Assembly: GCF_033568475.1 (NCBI RefSeq)
Contig: NC_133122.1
Span: 138,639,402 to 138,703,401, forward strand
Origin: Henckelia pumila
Lineage: Eukaryota > Streptophyta > Magnoliopsida > Lamiales > Gesneriaceae
Reading direction: 5' to 3'
Length of the DNA: 64,000 bases
Below the pieces are notes generated by a model. It saw nothing but the letters and a program-made list of their open reading frames with translations, ran no database searches and was not told where the DNA came from. This document shows, one piece after another, positions 35,816 to 46,105 of this stretch (the first letter of the stretch is position 1; every line of letters starts with the position of its first letter). Position numbers and translations under genes: made by a program.

Positions 35816-37190
35816 TGATAACTGTGTTTCATATGCATATTTTCGATGTTTGTTTTTCCTGCATTCATATGTTATTGTTATTGTTTTATTTAGTTTTAGC
35901 ATGTTTAATTCATTTGTCTGCATAATACTCTTCCTGGTCCATTTTGTAGGGAAATGTGGAAAAATCCAAAATTCGAACAAAATATACTCGCTCGAGCGAG
36001 AGGCTATGCTCCCTCGAGCGAGGCCGTGAGAGCAAAAATTTTCCAGAAGTATTCTCGCTCGAGCGAGACCTGTGCTCGTTCGAGCGAGCAAAGGAGTGAA
36101 CATCGAGACAGACACTTGCTTGCTCGAGTGATAGTCATGCTCGCTCGAGCGAGCGAGGCAAGAAAATTAATTCCCGGATCAGAAAGTGTCTCGCTAAAGC
36201 GAGACTTGTGCTCGCTCGAGCGAGCGGAGCACACATACTTTTTAAAAATAGAAACTCTTGCCCGGGAAGGATACCATATTTTGAAGATCCTTGGGCATAT
36301 AAATATGAATTTATTCATCAGAATAAGGGTTACACAACTTTGTTGAAGGCAAGAGGCGGCCAACATCATCTCTGATTCTACTTTTCTTTTTCTTTTTGAT
36401 TTTTAGTTTATGTTTTGGATTAAAAACTCTTGTTCTTGAATTATGTTAAACTTTGAGTAGTTTTTTTTTTCGATCAAGGCCACGTGATTGGGCCAGACAA
36501 TTTATGTAAAAAACTTGGATGTTTATTTGAGAATTTTCAGATTTGATTTGATTTTATTGATTGTCGAATTTATATTTGTCTTGTGAATTACCTGGCCAGT
36601 TATTTGCTTGCATGTTAATCGATTCCAAGTCGACAGAGGAGGTTTTGATTTCGATCACTTTGATAATCAACATATTCTATAATCGACTAGAAATAGAATT
36701 CGGTTTCAATGTGCGGTTTAGGTGTTTACTGAATTTTTACAGTTATTCATTCATTCAAATTTGATTAGAATTACGAAAGATTAAACCGTCAATATTTGAA
36801 TAGGTTTGATTGTTCTAGAAATAGTCCTTTGAACAAATTAGGAAAATTCCCGTGAATTAAGATTAAATCTGAGTCTTGAATCAACTACTTGTTACATAAA
36901 TTTTTTGGTACCTACGTGAATCCTTGATCGAGATTTTCCCAAATTTAATTTTAATTCAAAATCTCTGCCGCGTTTTTACTGAGTTGAATTTCATTTGCAA
37001 TTAAATTTCTTAGTTTAAAATCTGAAATCGCTCTTATTGATTAGTCTAGATTAAGTAGGAATAATCATATTCTGGTGTTCATATTGATACAGTCTTTGTG
37101 GGTTCGACATCTGTACCTTTGTCCACTTTACTATAATTTGATCTGGTACGCTTGCCAGTAGATATTTAATCACACCGATTTAAGCAGTTA
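35816..37190 (+). repeat. Athila-type LTR inserted in the SIRE element, 1375 bp
   Basis: Starts TGATAACTG and ends at ...AGCAGTTA, just before a tRNA-Asp-type PBS. It is the same family as the minus-strand LTR 59010-60455: from about 36350 onward the two align closely (shared words CACGTGATTGGGCCAGACA, GGCCAGTTATTTGCTTGC). There is no partner LTR, no internal Athila sequence and no target duplication. The SIRE frame continues in phase if the insert is skipped. Confidence 0.88.
35987..36224. repeat. Paired 14-bp palindromes CTCGCTCGAGCGAG in the Athila LTR
   Basis: Eight exact or near copies start at 35987, 36009, 36054, 36075, 36117, 36140, 36190 and 36211. They come as four pairs with members 21-23 bp apart, and the pairs repeat every 63-73 bp. 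The reversed family member has copies at 60003, 60054 and 60104. Confidence 0.85.
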
Positions 37191-37196
37191 AGTTTT

Positions 37197-37260
37197 TGGC
37201 GCCGTTGCCGGGGATCGAACCCGGGTCACCCGCATGACAGGCGGGGATCGAACCCGGGTC
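37197..37260 (-). other. tRNA-Asp(GTC) 3'-portion copy joined to the Athila LTR
   Basis: 37197-37245 (49 bases) is the reverse complement of the 3' part of plant tRNA-Asp including CCA. It covers acceptor, T-arm, variable loop and the whole anticodon arm, with one mismatch at 37233, which corresponds to tRNA position 38. The first 18 bases are the normal PBS. The other family copy leaves tRNA identity right after the 18-base PBS (near 58988), whereas this one continues 31 bases into the tRNA body. A 19-base piece (GGGGATCGAACCCGGGTCA) at 37210-37228 is repeated at 37243-37261. This is not a tRNA gene: the 5' half is missing. Confidence 0.88.
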
Positions 37261-37261
37261 A

Positions 37262-38420
37262 ACCAAGCGATGATGATGTTGTTTTGATAAATGCTGGTAA
37301 AGACATTTCAAGCAAAATACAGAAGAACCATCCATCATCACATATTATTGAAGATGTTTTTGGAACAATGCAAACTTGAATGAAGGACAAAGTGAACTAA
37401 TTCGAGGTAATTGGGTCAGTATGCATGAGTTTATGTACTCAAATGAGGTAAGGTTGATTGAATATCATCTTAAAATTGGCTTGAAACGAGGTAAGGTTGA
37501 AAAAACCATTTTTTATTCAAAATTCCAAAGGTGAAATACCTGTTTGCCAAATTTTTGTGGATAAAATCATTTTTTGTGCTTCTTCTGATCAAAAGCATGT
37601 TGATGATTTTGTTGAATGCATGTCTTCCATCTTTGAATTGAGCATGGTAGTTGAGTTGAGTTATTTTCTTAGTTTTCAAATTAAGAAAATGCATCACGAT
37701 ATTTTCTGTCCCAAAGCAAGTATGTCAAAATTTTGATGAAAAAGTTCTGTAATGAGAACACTAAATGCATGAAAACACCAATGGAATCGATTGAAAAGCT
37801 GGGTAAGAATTGTGTTGTGGCCGGTGTTGCAAACACCATGTACCACATCATGATTGAAAATTTTTCTACTTAACTGCAATTCATGTTGATATCATGTTTA
37901 GTGTGTGTTTATGTTCTAGGTATCAATCTAATCCTAAGGTCAAGAATTTAAAAAAAAGTAAAACGTATCTTAAGATACACCTTCGACACCTTGGATTTGA
38001 GATTGTGGTACACTAGGGAGACAAATACCATTCTTGTTGGTTTGACTGTGTTTTTATGTGCTAGGGTTTTGAATGATAGAAAATGCACTATTGGAGGGTG
38101 TTTTTATCTTGGAAATAGAAGTTTTTGTTCAAAACTCTTTTGGATGAACCAAATGGTAGAGGATAATGGATTTGAAAGTGAACCCCCCATTTTTTATTGT
38201 GATAATTTGAGTGCGATTGACATTTCAGAAAACCCAGTTCAACACTTTCACACAAAACCCATTGACATTCGACGTCACTTTATTCGAGATTTGGTATAAA
38301 AAGGTGTGATCCGAATGGATTTTGTTGGAACTAGTAACTAACTGGCAGTTATATTCACAAAAAATTTAAATTTTGAGAGATTCTTCAATCATGAGAAGTC
38401 TCTCAGCATGTGTGCATGAT
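37262..38420 (+). pseudogene. SIRE RT and RNase H remnant
   Basis: Resumes SIRE coding with VLINAGKDISSKIQKNHPSSHIIED. Most of RT is deleted between about 37390 and 37490. The C-terminal part of RT follows (GEIPVCQIFVDKIIFCASS); the usual Y-V-D-D box reads F-V-D-K and would be inactive. RNase H is represented by ILVGLTVF..., FYCDNLSAIDISENPVQHFHTKPIDIRRHFIRDLV and a final NLNFERFFNHEKSLSMC. Several frameshifts occur. Confidence 0.85.
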
Positions 38421-39028
38421 AAACATTTACTGATGTTTTTCTTGGTGTTACAAGACCATAGACAACACCGTTGTTTTTCTTTTCATGCATATTTAGGACT
38501 TTAAGGCATTCTGCATTCATTTCGTGATGTGTAGTGTTTTAATCTCTGTTACAGTGATTCGACTAATGCCAAGTTTTTCAGCAAAATTTTTATTGAAAAA
38601 CACTGGCCCTTGCAAATCAAACTCTGACTAAACCACTAAGTACTTGAGGGATGTACGTGTATTCCATGTTCTTTTCCCATGTGAAAGGTGGTTTCGCAAA
38701 TTCAGTGTTCAACTTTTTAATAAGTTTGATGACCAATGTCATATATACAAACTTTATCAATAATCGGAAGAAAATGGAAAAAACTGCCTAATTGAGTCCA
38801 ATGAAGACTGTTCTTTTAGTGTGTAGGCTACCACTTCTGAAAATTTTCTGAAATCAAGGGTAATCAAGTGTGTAAGTTTCAAATAATTTTTGAAAAACTA
38901 TGGTGTTTTTGATGATGTTGTCAACACTAGAGACAACACTACACTTGTGAACATATCATGTGCATGTGGTTGCATTTTATTTTTATGTTACATTCTGTTT
39001 TAGACATAAATAAGATATGCATATGCAT
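38421..39028. other. SIRE 3' spacer
   Basis: No coding similarity seen. Carries two copies of the GTGTTG/GACAACAC motif (38445-38469, 38915-38940). Confidence 0.5.
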
Positions 39029-39876
39029 TAGGGGTGGAATAGGGTTGGGACCCGTCCCGTAAACCCCCTACCCAACTTCCGTCCCGAAAAAAATCGAGAA
39101 ACTTTTTTTTCTCCCGATCCCATACCCGAAACATTTCGGGACCCGACTATTCGGGATCCCGAATGTTTGGGATCCCGTCGGGTAGGGAGAAAAAATCCCA
39201 AATTTTTTTTTCATATTCAGATTTCGTTCAAAAAATTAAAAAATGTGATTATTTTATTAAATATACTATTTAAAAACTTATATTTATAAATAAAAATAAA
39301 TATTCAACTTAAAACATATATTATTAAAATACTTCGGATAATGTTTCAAGTTTTTGTTAAGAGAAAAAATGTATCGGATAATTATTAATAAAATGTTCGG
39401 ATAAGATTATTAAATAAATTTTGTTAAATAGATTGTCAAATTAATCTCTTGAGTCTTGTTCTACATATTTGTTCTAATGAGATAATTATAAATATTAATT
39501 AATTAAATTATCAATTTAATTTTAAAAAAAATACACAAAAATAAAATGTCATTTCGTGATTTTACAATTTGATCGTTCCACAATAAAAATTATGCGAATT
39601 AAGTTCACAATTAAGTGTTATATGAGTTGAAACCTAATAATATTTAGCTTATTATATTAATAAAGTTATTAATAAAATATATTATTATATTATTTCGGGA
39701 CGGGTCGGGGATCCCGTCGGGATAAGGTTTTATTCCCGATCCCTCTTCCGATATTAATCGGGATGGAAAAATCCCAAAAGTTTGGGTCGGAAAAATTTCG
39801 GGTTGGAATTTTTTCGGGAGGGGAATGAGATGGGATTCAGGAAGGGTCGAGATTTCGGGAATTTTTGCCACCCCTA
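39029..39876. mobile_element. hAT-like non-autonomous element, 848 bp, with perfect 8-bp TSD
   Basis: Inverted ends TAGGGGTGG and CCACCCCTA. The perfect 8-bp duplication ATATGCAT lies at 39021-39028 and 39877-39884. Subterminal words rich in CGGGA/TCCCG face each other around an AT-rich core. No coding capacity. Nested in the SIRE 3' spacer. Confidence 0.88.
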
Positions 39877-40299
39877 ATATGCATACATAATTGTGAATAT
39901 TTTCTGTTCAGGGTTTGACGTTCTAAATGAACAAAATTTGGTGAAATACTCTATTTACTAAAAATTGGATTTTTGTGATTGACAATGATTTAGTGGAGTT
40001 AAGATGATGTGGAGTTATTTATGTGAATTTTTTTATTTCTTTCAATCTCGGACTATTATCATAATTGAATTGGATTTTATCCCTTGATTCGAAAAGTTTT
40101 ACCCATAGGAATTTTCATTGGTAAGTGTTTCTGGATGAGTTTGTTAGAAGGTGAATGTTTGAATACTAAATTTATTTTTACTGTTCAATGGATTTCTTTT
40201 AAGCATATATTACTAATTGATTTGATCATTCTTATGCTTAATTCGTCTTTGCAGTCATCAAATTGTCTTTCTACATTCTCTCGCTTTTATTATATTTAA

Positions 40300-42846
40300 G
40301 CTTATCTGCATTATGTGCTAATCATATTGTCTTTTTGTTTTGGTTTTTTTTAGAAATGTGCGTACTTCTGCTATCATTGAGGAAGAACCTGATGCAGATA
40401 TGCAACAAAAACTTGCAGATAACGGGCCTAATATTTATGGTAGTTCATCTTCCATCTCTGAGGATTATGAATTTGTGGAAGCGAATACTTAAGATTCTGT
40501 CGGTGATGATGTTGTGAATGATGTTTCCAACACTGGAGGCAACATGGATTATGTAGATTTTAATATGACACATTTTTGTTTTGACAAGTTATATTCAGAA
40601 GATTCTACTGTTGATTGACATCTGTATGTCAACCATGAGTTCATTGAAGAGAAGAAGATTGATCTAATGCTTGCAAGAGGCAGAATTTGTTTGAATTTGT
40701 TAAAGACTCGAGGTCTCTTTGCTTTTGTGTTTGCTTTTTCTCCTTACAGTCGAAAGTCTGTTTTGAAACTCTTTGCAAACTTCGCTGCTAGTGTAGATGC
40801 TGAGCAATCTGCCAAGTTTGACAGAGTGTCTGTGCATGAGAAAATATATGTTTTGATTCAGTTTCTATCACTGCTCTATATCGTACTTTTGATGAAGAGA
40901 AAGAAGTTCTGCTGGAAATCAATTAGTGTTGTGAAGAACGAGACTCCTCCAACCAACTGTACTGTGGTAACCAAGTATAAGCTCTAGTACTTTTTGCAGT
41001 TGGAACATCAAGTCCCTTCAAGTTTGGTGAACCTGATATTTCAGTTCATATTCCAATTTGATAATGGAGGTTTATAAAAGTCCACAAATTTGTTTTTTTC
41101 ATTCCTCATCTTTGGGATTCTGAAATTATATGGCTTTATCCGAGACATTGATGAGTATTTGTCTCTGGTTGGTTAAGAATTGAAGGTTGCTCATATTTTT
41201 CTGAAAGGAAAAAAAGACCTAACTTGGTCTGAATCTGATGTTGTGCCTCGTGTTGCCAACACTGCGCGCAACACTGTTCACACAACTGATTTTATGCAGA
41301 TCACTCATGCTGCTATACAATCTTTGATGGATCATGTAGTGAGAGAAATAAGCCAGGAGAAGGAATGCAGTGTATACTATGAAGCCTTATTGGCTGAGTA
41401 TCGATTGATGATTGAATTGGATGTTTTTGTTCCTCCCATTACTACTGAGGAAATTGTCTTTTATGATGATAATGAAGCTTCCCTGACTCAAGTTCTGGAC
41501 ATTCTAAAGCAAGGGAAGACTGATATTTTTGTGGTTTTTTTTGCTCAACCTTTCGATGATGAGCTTGATAAAGAGATGCTGGAATAATTTGCTGCAATCA
41601 ATCCCAATGTATATGATAATTCATCCACATCTAAGATAAGTTGATGCTTAAGCTAGTAAGGAATCAAGTCTTCTGAAGAAGAAGATGATGATGATGATGA
41701 TGCTGGTGTTGCTGATGGTGTTGCCAACATCACAGACAACACGGATGCTGCTAAGTTTTATTTGACTACTGTCATTTTTCTTCAAGTTCTACTCTGGAGA
41801 AGATGTTGCTGTGTGAATCTTGTATGTGAATAGAGGGTTGATTGATGAGAAAAATATTGATGTGGACGCTTATGAAAGGTTCAATTTGGTTGAGTTTTTG
41901 AATAATCAAAAGCTATTTTATATTTTTATTGCAGTGGTGCCCTAGAGCAGGAAGCGAGTGCTGGAATTTTTGAGAGAAAAGCTCTTTTAGGTCAAATATG
42001 CCACAATCAATACTCTTTATGACACACTAGATGATGAAGAAGGGAACCACCCTGATATTCATGAAGTTACTGCTTACTCACCGGTGGTTTACTCAAAAGT
42101 TTCATGGCCAACTCTCTGTTGCACAGCTCATATCCTTTTACTCTATCTTACGCAATTGGATGCTTTCTACAAGCTTCACTGTGGTAACTCGACCACAAGT
42201 GTTTGTGTCATTTTCTATAGAGACTCAGAGCACTTTCATTTTTAGCAAGCTCGTATTCAAGACTATACTCCAGTTTGCAAATGGAAGATTTAAATCCGTC
42301 AAGCTGCCATTTCCATCTTTGATCTATGGAATTTTGGAATTTCAAGGTTTGCTTTGTCATATTGGTGAAGGTATCTATGAACTAACTGAAGATTTGCAGG
42401 TTGCAGCTGCTTTAATAAGAGGGAAGAGAAATCTTGACATTGACCTTCCTTGGTCTGAATCTACTGCTGCTGTTACTGATGTTGATGTTGTTCTCGGTGT
42501 TGCCAACACGGGAGACAACACCGAAGAACCTGAAGAAATTATGCCTCAACAATCCACTCTGGATTTCTCTCTCACTATCATTCAGGCTCTCATGGCTTAT
42601 GCTGAAAAGAAGATTGCCCAAGCCCAGGAGGACTTGGATTTTTATGGAGCCTTGTTAGCTGATTATCGTACAAGATTTTGCATTTCTGTCCAAAAAGGAG
42701 AGAGAATGCACAAGATGAGGCTGGTCCATCTGGGACTAAGGATGATGAGGATGAGGACACTGAAGAACAGGAGGGATCTGATACTGATCAATTTTATATT
42801 GATTGGTGTCACCCCATATTTTTTTCTTATCTCATCTTTGCTTTAA
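40300..42846 (+). pseudogene. SIRE env-like ORF remnant, tandemly duplicated
   Basis: Two diverged copies of the same extra ORF lie head to tail, about 40330-41640 and 41640-42846. Paired landmarks: YVNHEFIEEKKIDLMLARGRICLNLL (about 40630) and YVNRGLIDEKNIDVDAYERFNLVEFL (about 41820); VAHIFLKGKKDLTWSESD (41183) and VAAALIRGKRNLDIDLPWSES (42400); EISQEKECSVYYEALLAEYR and KIAQAQEDLDFYGALLADYR. Sequences of this kind are commonly annotated 'envelope-like' in plant SIRE elements; the function is not proven and I see no convincing fusion peptide. Many frameshifts and stops occur in both copies. Confidence 0.7.
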
Positions 42847-43122
42847 TTTTTTGATTTTTTTGATTTTGATCTAGTTGTGTGCCTTAATTGTTAAATATGC
42901 TCTAACGAGACTGCTCCTTCTACCCCACTTATGCTCTATAATACAGGAATAATAAAATCCCCACGTGTTACTGTCCATGGTATCCGTCGTGTTGTCAACA
43001 CGAGGGACAACACTTCAGGGGTAGACTTACTAATTCAGGGGGAGAAGTGTTTTAAACTCAGGGGGAGTTTATGTTTGAAATTTTTTGTGCTGGTTTTGTC
43101 CAGAAAGGCAAAAAGGGGATAT

Positions 43123-43963
43123 TGAAAGGAATTTTAATTCATTGAAATATCTCACCTAATCGTGAAAAGATTTGAACTAAATATTTTTGCCTTCTAGACA
43201 AAGATATGCTAGGTTTAAATATTCTATGTTATTATCAAAAATATATGAAAAGATATTTACCTATATTAATTATTATCTTGATAAGGAATTATTGTTATCA
43301 AATATTATCAAGATATTATTAATTATATTTAAACGACTCTTATTCCTAACAAAGTCTTATTTTCTTATTTGTAGGACTCTACAACAAAATATTTTTCATG
43401 CTTGGACTCTCATCTATAGGTAAAGGATTCTGGGCACAAACAAGACGTGCACTTCAGAGCATAATTCAGAGACCTTTCAAAGAAAATCACACAGAAGAAT
43501 TTGAAGATTCTGAAAAATTTTTGCAGCCATCGTTGTTGTTGTCCCCGTGCTGCCGTTAGTATTGAAGACATCGGAGACAACACTGTGGGAACAGTGTTAA
43601 TCGAAGATATTTTTTGTTTCTGCAAATTTAGGCTACGGGAGTTGCATCTGATTTGTTTTATACTCTGATTATTTAGGATGCAAGTTTGATTTCTCAACTT
43701 GTTGAGAAATTTAGGATTTATTGATTTTTTTTGTAAAATCACTAATATTGCTTTGTAAGAATGATCTTAATTTTCTAGTGATATTTAGTCCTAAGGCACC
43801 CGCATGAGTTTTTATACTCGTGCAAAATTAATTTCTTGTGTTATTTATTTTTGTTTATTTTACGTATTTATTTTTCGTTGCACTGTGTTGTCTTTGGTGT
43901 TGTAACACTGCAGACAATACTGACTCTTGATTTTATCCTACAATTACAATACGTTTCTTGTCA
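43123..43963 (+). repeat. 3' LTR of the SIRE-type element, 841 bp
   Basis: Aligned with 32378-33216 throughout, with numerous differences. The TATA box is degraded here (TATAGGTA). A purine tract (GGCAAAAAGGGGA) precedes it. Confidence 0.92.
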
Positions 43964-43968
43964 GCATT

Positions 43969-44490
43969 TAAAACACACCAATCTTCTCTTCTCCTATTCT
44001 TCTATTTTCTTTAATTTTTCTGCGAATTTTTAAGCTTTCAGCGCTTAAAATCTAAATTACAAGACATAAAATCTTGGTTTGAATTTTCTACATTTTTTGC
44101 GCTTAATTCAATCTTTAGAATTAAATTCTAAATTTGTTTTGAATTTTAAGAAAAACACTTAGATCCAAACTTTACAAGACATAAAATTTTTGGTTTGGAT
44201 TTTTTAGTTGAACGATTAAAATTCGAGTTCATAGTGTTCTAAACATTTCAAAGTTTGCGTGACTTTAAAATTTTTAGTGCTACTATTTCAAAGTTGATAG
44301 TCGTTGTATCTTGGGAAACGTATTGTCAATAGCCGTAAGCACTGGGGCGGGGCAATAACTTTTTAAGAAAAAAGAGTCAAACTCTTACCTCGACTATTTT
44401 TTCATAGTCATTTTTGTTCACCCGCATATACTCAATATATCTCAATACTATAATTTTACCCAACAATTTTAAAACATTATTTGAACCAAA
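43969..44490 (+). repeat. Right part of the Tork-like copia LTR and leader
   Basis: Continues the LTR broken at 32377 and reaches to just before copia gag at 44491. Contains two related segments around ACAAGACATAAAAT (44060, 44175) and a CGGGGCAATAACTTTTTAAG block typical of the end of such leaders. No clear PBS identified. Confidence 0.5.
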
Positions 44491-45920
44491 ATGATCTCTA
44501 CAATTACAACGACCCTTACTGTTCATTATGTAGAAAAACACGAAAAATTCAATGGGTTTGATTTCAAGTCGTGGCAACAAAAATTGCTTTTCTACTTGAC
44601 TGCCATCAGTCTGGAAAGATTTCTTAAAGAAGATCCACCTGCTACTGACGAAGGAGAACAAGATCCTCGAAAGAGGGCTGCCCTTAATGCATGGAATCAT
44701 AGTGACTTTCTATGAAAAAACTATCTTTTGAATGGACTTGACAATACATTATACAACGTTTATAGTCAAGTGAAAACTGCAAAAGAGTTATGGGAGTCAC
44801 TTGAGAAAAAATATAAATCCGAGGATGCCGGCTTGAAGAAATTCATAGTTTGAAGATTCTTTGATTTCAAAATGACTGACTCCAAACCATTTATGGCCCA
44901 AGAGCAAGAATTACGAGTGATCTTGCAAGAAATTCATGCGGAGGGAATGACTCTTAGTGACTCATTCCAAGTGGCGACCATGATCGAAAAGTTGCCTCCT
45001 ATGTGGAAAGAATTTAAGAATTATCTCAAGCATAAACGCAAAGAGATGAGTCTTGAAGACTTGATCGTGCATCTGCGAATAGAGAAGGACAACAGGGCAT
45101 CCTATAGGAAGGCCGGAACAAAGATTGAGGCAAGGGCAAATTTGGTTGAACAAAATACCAGCAAAAATAAGAAGCACCAAGAAAATGGTCCAAAGAAAGG
45201 AAAAGCCAAAAAGTTCAAGGAAAATTGTTACAATTGTGGCAAACCCAACCATTTGGCATGAGATTGCCGAGAAAAGAAAGGTAATCGAAAGAAATCAAGG
45301 GACCAATTGAACATCACCGAAGACGATAAATTTTCAACTGACATGTCTGATCTCATGCTGTCTGCGGTTGTGTTTGAAGCCAATCTAGTGGATAATCCAA
45401 AAGAGTGGTTTATTGATACTGAAGCAACAAGACCTGTATGTGTAGAAAAAGACATGTTCTCTACTTACACCCCGATTAGTGAACGTGAACTCTTTATGAG
45501 TAACTGCACTGCGTCAAACATCATGGGTCTAAGTAAAGTGGTGCTAAAGCTGACATCTGGCGAAGAACTAACCCTTATTGATGTGCTACATGTTCAAAAA
45601 ATTCGAAAGAACCTTGTATCTGGATCAGCACTTGTCAAAGCTGGATTTAGACTAGTGTTTTATTCTAACAAGTTTGTGCAGTCTAAGAATGGTATGTTTG
45701 TAGGAAAAGGCTACATGGGAAAAAGCCTTTTCAAATTAGATGCGATGAATGTACTTCGTAATATTGAAAGCAATAAAAGATATGCTTCTATTTACTTGGT
45801 TGAATCGTGTGATTTTTGGCATGATCATTTCGGTCATGTAAATTATAATTCATTACGTAAACTAGTAAAATTATAGTTAACAAGAAACACAAATGTGAGA
45901 TTTGTGTGGTCTTAAAAAAT
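44491..45920 (+). pseudogene. gag: Tork-like Ty1/copia gag-protease remnant
   Basis: Gag begins MISTITTTLTVHYVEKHEKFNGFDFKSW, with the UBN2-type domain through EAGLKK-like and MIEKLPPMWKEFKNYLKHKRKEMSLEDLI motifs. A zinc knuckle CYNCGKPNHLA-stop-DC follows. Protease reads WFIDTEATRPVC, so the conserved D-T-G is D-T-E. The pre-integrase region (FWHDHFGHVNYNSLRKL) ends in a frameshift near 45876. In-frame stops occur at about 44714, 44853 and 45260. Everything downstream (integrase core onward) is replaced by other sequence at about 45920. A matching copia RT of similar style is at 63190, possibly the lost 3' part. Confidence 0.87.
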
Positions 45921-46105
45921 TATAAATCAATTTCTACGAAGTATTATTTCGAGTGTCTTCCGCTTGGTTTGAAAACCAAACTCAATTTAATTCATCGGTG
46001 CTCAATATTTCAAGAACCGAGATATTGTAGCTCAAAATATTTTAAAAATGTGTATTCATCCCCCTCTACACACTGTGCCCGATCCTATCAGTTGGTATCA
46101 GATCA
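45921..46105 (+). repeat. Truncated copia-type LTR end with tRNA-Met PBS
   Basis: A U5-like stretch ending near 46090 (...TCATCCCCCTCTACACACTG...) is followed by TGGTATCAGATC at about 46094. This differs from the Met-type PBS TGGTATCAGAGC by one base. Its 5' part and partner LTR are missing. 46106-46600 holds nothing recognisable. Confidence 0.5.

Larger units (their letters stand above)
32378..43963 (+). mobile_element. Ty1/copia SIRE-type retrotransposon, degenerate, with nested insertions
   Basis: LTRs 32378-33216 and 43123-43963 begin TGAAAG and end GTCA. The target duplication GCATT flanks them at 32373-32377 and 43964-43968. A tRNA-Met-type PBS (TGGCATCAGAGCC) is at 33219. Order: gag, protease, integrase, RT/RNase H remnants, then a 4.7-kb 3' region with env-like ORF remnants, as in SIRE elements. 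An Athila LTR (35816-37260) and a hAT-like element (39029-39876) were inserted later. The LTRs differ at many sites and all ORFs are broken, so this is an old, inactive copy. Confidence 0.92.

Noticed and set aside
35954-36346. Arginine/serine-rich plus-strand frame in the Athila LTR
   Set aside because: Produced by the CTCGCTCGAGCGAG palindromes, which also give a mirror frame on the other strand.
37197-37260. A functional tRNA-Asp gene
   Set aside because: Only the 3' part of the tRNA is present, in reverse complement, including the non-genomic CCA end, and it is joined to an LTR at the primer-binding position.
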